Assembly: GCA_050699035.1 (NCBI GenBank)
Contig: JBOHDE010000024.1
Coordinates: 1-26,687, forward strand
Source of the DNA: WHTB01 sp050699035
Lineage (GTDB): Bacteria; Actinomycetota; Actinomycetes; Propionibacteriales; Nocardioidaceae
DNA length: 26,687 nt
Direction of reading: 5' to 3'
A program made the position numbers and the translations under genes. Below are positions 21,947 through 26,687 of this stretch, piece by piece. Numbering within the stretch: position 1 is the first letter of the stretch; each line of letters opens with the position of its first letter. The notes below the pieces were generated by a model, which saw only the letters and a list, made by a program, of their open reading frames with translations, made no database searches and was not told where the DNA came from.

Positions 21947-22822
21947 ATGGAAGGACTGCTGCAGCAGATCTTCAACGGGCTGGTGAGCGGCAGCTTCTAC
22001 GCCCTGCTGGCGCTCGGCCTGTCGGTGATCTTCGGCATGCTCGGCGTGGTCAACTTCGCGCACGGCGCGTTCTACATGCTCGGCGCCTTCGGTGCGTTCA
22101 TCCTGCTCGACAGCTTCGGGCTGAGCTGGTGGCTGGCGCTGTTCGTCGTGCCGGTCGTCCTCGGCATCGTCGGCATGGTCCTGGAGCGCACGCTTGTGCA
22201 CCGGCTGGTCGCCCTCGACCCGCTGTACAACTTCCTGCTGACGTTCGGCATCGCGCTGATCCTGCAGGACCTGATGCGATTGAGGTACGGCGTGCAGTCC
22301 CAGCCGTTCAGCCGACCTGAGCTGCTCGACGGCTCGATGAACCTCGGCCTGTTCAGCTATCCCAAGTACCAGGTCTTCGTGCTGCTGTTCTCCATCGTCG
22401 TGTCGGGCCTGGTGTGGCTGGTCTTGACCCGTACCCGGGTCGGCATGGTCGTACGCGCGGCCACCGAGCGCGCCGACCTGAGCCAGGCGCTCGGCATCAA
22501 CGTCGGTCGCTGGGTGACCCCGGTCTTCGGTTTCGGCATCGCACTGGCCGGCTTGGCCGGCGTCCTGGCGGCCCCGATGCGGGCGGTGAACTCGTCGATG
22601 GGCGGTGACCTGATCATCGTCATCTTCGCGGTGGTCGTGATCGGTGGGCTCGGCTCGGTCTTCGGGTCCGTGACGGCCGGGTACGTCGTCGGCATGCTCA
22701 CCGCGGTCGGGAACTTCTACCTCCCGGCGCTGTCGCAGAGTCTGGTCTTCATCTTGATGGCGCTGGTGCTGCTGCTTCGGCCGGCCGGTCTGTTCGGCCG
22801 TGAGGAAGGGGTGCACGCGTGA
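21947..22822 (+). CDS. livH: HAAT-family ABC importer, permease (LivH type)
   Basis: A 291-residue membrane permease with about eight transmembrane helices. LSVIFGMLGVVNFAHGAFYM (25-44) is the LivH signature, and the RAATERADLSQALGINV segment (about 168-184) is the cytoplasmic coupling loop that meets the ATPases. It forms the channel together with LivM. AGGAAGG precedes the ATG. The last codons overlap the livM GTG as GTGA. Confidence 0.93.
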   Translation: MEGLLQQIFNGLVSGSFYALLALGLSVIFGMLGVVNFAHGAFYMLGAFGAFILLDSFGLSWWLALFVVPVVLGIVGMVLERTLVHRLVALDPLYNFLLTFGIALILQDLMRLRYGVQSQPFSRPELLDGSMNLGLFSYPKYQVFVLLFSIVVSGLVWLVLTRTRVGMVVRAATERADLSQALGINVGRWVTPVFGFGIALAGLAGVLAAPMRAVNSSMGGDLIIVIFAVVVIGGLGSVFGSVTAGYVVGMLTAVGNFYLPALSQSLVFILMALVLLLRPAGLFGREEGVHA

Positions 22823-23844
22823 TCACCGCGAAGCTCCTGGGCGGCCGCGGCGAGATGCCGGTCGCACTGCGCGTCGTGCTGCTCGTGGTCGGAGTCCTCG
22901 TGGCGCTGGGACTGCCCTGGTACATCTACCCGCCGGTGGCGATGGACATTGCCGCCTGGGCGCTGTTCGCGGTCGCGCTCGACCTGCTGCTGGGCTACAC
23001 CGGCCTGCTGTCCTTCGGGCACGCCGCCTTCTGGGGCAGCTCGGCGTACGCGACCGGCATCATCGCGATCGAGACCGGCCTGCCGTTCTACGTCGCGGTG
23101 CTGGGCGGGGCGCTCGTCGCGGCGTTGCTCGCGCTGCCGATCGCGCTGCTGTCCGTGCGGCGCACCGGCATCTACTTCGCCATGGTGACGCTGGCGTTCG
23201 CGCAGCTGATCTTCTTCATCGCCAACCAGTGGCGCGACGTCACCGGCGGGGAGAACGGCCTGCAGGGCATCCCGCGCAACCTCTTCGGCCTCGACCTGTC
23301 GGACTCGTTCTACTTCTACTACGCGGCGCTGCCGCTGATCCTGGTCGGGCTGTTGGTCGCCTGGCGGGTCGTCCGGTCGCCGTTCGGCCGGGTGCTGGTG
23401 GCGATCCGGGAGAACCCCGCTCGGGCCCGGGCGCTCGGCTACCCGGTCGACCGCTACAAGGTGCAGGTGTTCGTCATCTCGGCGTTCCTGGCCGGGGTGG
23501 CGGGCGGTGTCTACGCCGTCGGCCACGGCTTCGCGTCGCTGCAGGAGGTCTACTGGACCACGTCGGGCAAGGTGGTCGTGATGAACATCCTCGGCGGCAT
23601 GGGCACGCTGTGGGGTCCGCTGCTCGGAGCCGGCATCATCGTGCTGCTCGAGGACTACCTCGCCACCGCCGGCATCGACGCGATCGGCATCGTGACCGGC
23701 AGCATCTTCGTCCTCACCGTGCTGCTGTTCCGGCGCGGCATCTGGGGCTCGGTGGCGGCCCTGGTCAACAGCCGCCGCGCGGGTCCCGTACCCGTCACAC
23801 CGGCCGAGACCACACCTCGTTCACAGCCCACCGAGCGCGTCTGA
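22819..23844 (+). CDS. livM: HAAT-family ABC importer, permease (LivM type)
   Basis: A 341-residue membrane permease with about nine or ten transmembrane helices. DLLLGYTGLLSFGHAAFWG (about 55-73) is the LivM signature, and AIRENPARARALGYPVDRYK (about 195-214) is the coupling loop. The C-terminus after about residue 315 is a short hydrophilic tail. The GTG start overlaps the livH stop by 4 nt, and the stop lies 3 nt before the acetoacetyl-CoA synthetase ATG, so transport and activation genes share one message. Confidence 0.93.
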   Translation: MITAKLLGGRGEMPVALRVVLLVVGVLVALGLPWYIYPPVAMDIAAWALFAVALDLLLGYTGLLSFGHAAFWGSSAYATGIIAIETGLPFYVAVLGGALVAALLALPIALLSVRRTGIYFAMVTLAFAQLIFFIANQWRDVTGGENGLQGIPRNLFGLDLSDSFYFYYAALPLILVGLLVAWRVVRSPFGRVLVAIRENPARARALGYPVDRYKVQVFVISAFLAGVAGGVYAVGHGFASLQEVYWTTSGKVVVMNILGGMGTLWGPLLGAGIIVLLEDYLATAGIDAIGIVTGSIFVLTVLLFRRGIWGSVAALVNSRRAGPVPVTPAETTPRSQPTERV

Positions 23845-23847
23845 GCG

Positions 23848-25812
23848 ATGATCGAGGCGGGAGAGGTCCTCTGGCGGCCGTCGGAGCAGCGTGCCGGGCG
23901 GGCCACGATCACGTCGTACCTGCGCTGGCTGGCTGAGCATCGGAGCGTGGAGCTGGCCGACCACGACGCGCTGTGGGCCTGGTCGGTGGACGACCTCGAA
24001 GGCTTCTGGTCCTCGATCTGGGAGTACTTCGACATCTGGTCGAGCCAGCCGTGGACCTCGGTCCTGGAATCCCGCGACATGCCCGGGGCGCGCTGGTTCC
24101 CCGGTGCGCGGCTGAACTGGGCCGAGCACGCGCTGCGGTACGGGCGCGGCGACACCGCTGCCCTGGTCGCGGTCGGCGAGGACGGCGCCGAGCGGGAGAC
24201 GTCCTGGGCCGAGCTGCACGACCAAGTCGGTGCGTTCGCCGCGTCGCTGCGGGCGATGGGCGTTCGCCCCGGCGACCGGGTCGCGGCGTTCCTGCCCAAC
24301 ATCCCCGAGGCCGCGGTCGCCCTACTCGGCACCGCCGCGACCGGAGCCGTGTGGGCGTGCTGCGCGCCGGACTTTGGTGCCGACGCGGCGACCGACCGGC
24401 TCGGCCAGGTCGAGCCCCGGGTGCTGCTGCTGGCCGACGGCTACTGCTACGGCGGCCGCCGGCTCGACCGCCGCGCCGTGGCGGTTCAGGTCGCGGCGGC
24501 GCTACCGAGCGTCGAGCAGGTCGTCTGGGTGCCGTACCTCTTCCCGGACGAGCCGGCGCCGGTCGCCGCGGTGACCTGGTCCGACGTGGTCGGCGACCCC
24601 GCCGAACCGGTCTTCGAGCAGGTGCCGTTCGACCATCCGCTCTGGATCCTCTACACGTCCGGCACGACGGGGCTGCCGAAGGGCGTCGTGCAGGGACACG
24701 GCGGCATCTTGGTCGAGCACCTGAAGTGGCTCCGGCTGTACTTCGACCTGCGGCCGGGCGACCGGTTCTTCTTCAGCACCAGCACGGCGTGGATGGTGTG
24801 GAACGCGCTGGTCAGCGGGCTGCTCACCGGCGCCACGCTGGTGCTGTACGACGGCAGCCCCACCTATCCGGAGCCCGATGCGCTGTGGCGGGTGGCGGCC
24901 CGGACCGGCGCCAAGCTGATGGGCACCGGCGCCGGCTACGTGACGGTGTCACGCAAGGCCGGGCTCGAGCCGGGTCGCGACCTCGACCTGCGGGCACTGG
25001 AGACGCTGGTGGTCACCGGCTCCCCGCTGCCGCTGAACGAGTGGGGCTGGATCTACCAGCACGTGTCGCCGTCGGTGCGTCTCGACTCCGCGTCGGGCGG
25101 CACCGAGGTCTGCACGCCGTTCGTGGGCGGGGTGGAGACGCTGCCCGTGCACGCCGGCGAGATCACGGCGCGGTGGGCCGGGGTCAGGGCCGAGGTGTGG
25201 GACGACGAGGGTCGGCCGACCGCGGACGAGGGTGAGCTGGTGATCACCGCACCGATGCCGTCGATGCCACTGTTCTTCTGGAACGACGACGACGGGAAGC
25301 GTTACCGCGAGTCCTACTTCGAGCAGTGGCCCGGGGCCTGGCGGCACGGTGACCGGGTACGGATCAACGAGCGCGGCGGCGTGATGATCTCTGGCCGGTC
25401 CGACGCGACGCTCAACCGGCACGGTGTCCGGATGGGCAGCAGCGATATCTATGACGTGGTCGAGCGGCTGCCCGAGGTGGAGGAGAGCCTGGTCGTCGGC
25501 GTCGAGCTGCCGGACGGCGGCTACTACCTCCCGCTGTTCGTGGTGCTCGCCGAGGGCGCGACACTCGACGACGCCCTACGCCGGCGGCTCACCGACACCA
25601 TCCGACAGCAGGCTTCGCCACGGCACGTACCCGACGAGATCGTGCAGGCGCCTGGCGTGCCGCACACGTTGACCGGCAAGCGGATCGAGGTGCCGGTCAA
25701 GCGACTGCTGCAGGGCGCGTCTCTCGAGCGCGCCGCCAGCCTCGACAGCGTCGACGCGCCCGACGTGGTGCGTTGGTACGCCGAGTTCGCCGCGCGGCGC
25801 CGGGCCCGCTGA
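23848..25812 (+). CDS. aacS: Acetoacetyl-CoA synthetase (acetoacetate-CoA ligase)
   Basis: A 654-residue ANL-superfamily ligase of the usual AacS length, making acetoacetyl-CoA from acetoacetate, ATP and CoA. The N-terminal part (SSIWEYFDIWSS, then the MPGARWFPGARLNWAEHAL region) is typical of AacS and separates it from ordinary acetyl-CoA synthetases. The ATP loop is YTSGTTGLPKG (269-279); LDSASGGTEVCTPFVGG and HGDRVRINERGG are the other core motifs, and Lys611 in TLTGKRIEVPVKR is the adenylation lysine. It is coupled to livM (3-nt gap) and to the next gene (TGATG). With the 3-hydroxybutyrate dehydrogenase it completes the path from 3-hydroxybutyrate to acetoacetyl-CoA; a thiolase is not present in the window. 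Confidence 0.92.
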   Translation: MIEAGEVLWRPSEQRAGRATITSYLRWLAEHRSVELADHDALWAWSVDDLEGFWSSIWEYFDIWSSQPWTSVLESRDMPGARWFPGARLNWAEHALRYGRGDTAALVAVGEDGAERETSWAELHDQVGAFAASLRAMGVRPGDRVAAFLPNIPEAAVALLGTAATGAVWACCAPDFGADAATDRLGQVEPRVLLLADGYCYGGRRLDRRAVAVQVAAALPSVEQVVWVPYLFPDEPAPVAAVTWSDVVGDPAEPVFEQVPFDHPLWILYTSGTTGLPKGVVQGHGGILVEHLKWLRLYFDLRPGDRFFFSTSTAWMVWNALVSGLLTGATLVLYDGSPTYPEPDALWRVAARTGAKLMGTGAGYVTVSRKAGLEPGRDLDLRALETLVVTGSPLPLNEWGWIYQHVSPSVRLDSASGGTEVCTPFVGGVETLPVHAGEITARWAGVRAEVWDDEGRPTADEGELVITAPMPSMPLFFWNDDDGKRYRESYFEQWPGAWRHGDRVRINERGGVMISGRSDATLNRHGVRMGSSDIYDVVERLPEVEESLVVGVELPDGGYYLPLFVVLAEGATLDDALRRRLTDTIRQQASPRHVPDEIVQAPGVPHTLTGKRIEVPVKRLLQGASLERAASLDSVDAPDVVRWYAEFAARRRAR

Positions 25813-26675
25813 TGGCCGACCGGCTGCCGTACCTCGACGGCGAGGAGCTGCGCCGCCTGGTCGGCTGGCCGGACGCGGTCGACGCGATCGAGCAGGCTCT
25901 GCTCGACGGGACGGCTCCGGGGCACACTCCGCTGCGCACCGTGGTGGACGTGGGCGCGGGCCAGCTGTTGCTGATGCCGGCCGAGGCTGGTGCCTACGTC
26001 GGCGTCAAGCTTGCCTCGGTGCGGGCGACCGCAGGGGACGGGCCACGGATCCAGGGCGTCTACGTGCTGTTCGACGCCGCCAGCCTGTCCCCGCTGGCGC
26101 TCCTTGACGCGGTCGTGCTGACCCAGCTGCGCACGGCGGCGGTGTCTGCAGTCGCGGCCAAGCATCTCGCCGTACCCGATGCGTCCCGGCTGGTCGTCTT
26201 CGGCCGTGGACCGCAGGCCGTCGGCCATGTCGAGGCGCTGCGCTGCGTGCGCCCGATCCGCCAGGTCACCGTCGTCGGCCGCGACCGGCGTGGGGTGGAG
26301 GCGCTGTCGGACGCCGATCTGGTGGCGTGCTGCACGACGGCCCGGGAGCCGTTGTTCGACTCCGCGCTGCTGCGACCCGACGCCACCGTGGTCGCCGTCG
26401 GGTCGCACGAGCCGGACGTGCGTGAGGTCGACACCGCGCTGGTACGACGGGCGACGGTGGTGGTGGAGACCAGGGCGTCGGCGCTGGCCGAGTCGGGTGA
26501 CGTGCTGCTGGCGGTCGCGGACGGCGTGCATCTCGACGAGGCGATCGACGGGGAGTTCGCCGACCTGGTCAACGGCCGGGTGCCGGTCGAGCCGGGCCGG
26601 CCGCGGCTGTTCAAGAGCGTCGGCGAGGCCTGGGGCGACCTGGTCCTGGCCTCGCTGGCAGTCCAGCGCCGCTAG
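25812..26675 (+). CDS. Ornithine cyclodeaminase/mu-crystallin family protein
   Basis: A 287-residue protein of the family that includes ornithine cyclodeaminase, archaeal alanine dehydrogenase and ketimine reductases. Family features: GVKLASV with Lys66, LTQLRTAAVSAVAAKHLA with Arg107, the nucleotide loop GRGPQAVGH (131-139), SGDVLLAV and the C-terminal LFKSVGEAWGDLVLA. Two oddities argue against true ornithine cyclodeaminase: the stretch between the second Rossmann strand and ADLVACCTT is about 18 residues shorter than in archaeal alanine dehydrogenase, and the position of the family's catalytic aspartate (G-A/S-D) reads GSHEPD, with His199. The ATG shares one base with the aacS stop. Its role in the operon is unknown; an imine or keto-acid reductase is possible. 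Confidence 0.75.
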   Translation: MADRLPYLDGEELRRLVGWPDAVDAIEQALLDGTAPGHTPLRTVVDVGAGQLLLMPAEAGAYVGVKLASVRATAGDGPRIQGVYVLFDAASLSPLALLDAVVLTQLRTAAVSAVAAKHLAVPDASRLVVFGRGPQAVGHVEALRCVRPIRQVTVVGRDRRGVEALSDADLVACCTTAREPLFDSALLRPDATVVAVGSHEPDVREVDTALVRRATVVVETRASALAESGDVLLAVADGVHLDEAIDGEFADLVNGRVPVEPGRPRLFKSVGEAWGDLVLASLAVQRR

Positions 26676-26687
26676 CGACTTCACGCC

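Noticed and set aside
26675..26684. GCGACTTCAC at the window end, identical to 15255-15264 at the edge of the long inverted repeat
   Set aside because: Ten bases, diverging soon after, at a window border: too short to call another copy without the following sequence.

Overview
The window is high-GC DNA with tight gene packing, many ATGA/GTGA/TGATG stop-start overlaps, GTG and TTG starts, and a gatC-gatA-gatB operon. Together these point to an actinobacterium. A Propionibacteriales/Nocardioidaceae-like genome is my best guess from gene content and style, not a proven placement. I recognise 23 protein genes and one possible gene remnant. I see no tRNA, rRNA, CRISPR array or transposase.

Layout. 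1-4178 (+): a TetR/AcrR-type regulator, then the three-gene operon for the Asp/Glu-tRNA amidotransferase GatCAB. 4179-4296: a convergent gap almost filled by a pair of 32-bp palindromes. 4297-7857: a divergent pair, with a large secreted protein on the minus strand that looks like an S8 (subtilisin-type) protease lacking its catalytic domain, and on the plus strand a regulator with two helix-turn-helix domains; they share a 90-bp promoter region. 7883-9955 (-): a lipoprotein sugar dehydrogenase of the PQQ/sorbosone type and an alpha/beta hydrolase, probably one transcript. 10076-13398 (+): a D-2-hydroxyacid dehydrogenase, a SatD-like protein overlapping a small membrane protein (with a TTAAGG palindrome cluster upstream), and a six-Asp-box beta-propeller protein. 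13516-15931 (+): ilvD, a repeat-rich gap, and a GNAT acetyltransferase. 16037-26675 (+): a 10.6-kb block with (R)-3-hydroxybutyrate dehydrogenase, a GAF/PucR regulator, a complete branched-chain-amino-acid-type (HAAT) ABC importer, acetoacetyl-CoA synthetase and an ornithine-cyclodeaminase/mu-crystallin family protein.

How it fits together. The last block reads as a ketone-body utilisation locus. 3-hydroxybutyrate is oxidised to acetoacetate by the dehydrogenase and acetoacetate is activated to acetoacetyl-CoA by the ligase. The importer, which is co-transcribed with the ligase, is an obvious candidate for bringing in one of these compounds or a precursor; this substrate is my inference. The dehydrogenase is well supported because its substrate-contact residues fall at the positions expected from the Pseudomonas fragi enzyme.

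The most unusual DNA-level signal is a modular set of intergenic repeats. A paired-palindrome element (two 32-bp hairpins around the core TTGCCCAATTGGGCAA, 19-20 bp apart) occurs at 4192-4274 and 18789-18872. A 46-bp element occurs at 15350-15395 and 18919-18964. A separate long inverted repeat lies at 15258-15326. Several genes without a Shine-Dalgarno sequence have a TANNNT box 6-7 nt before the start codon, suggesting leaderless transcripts.
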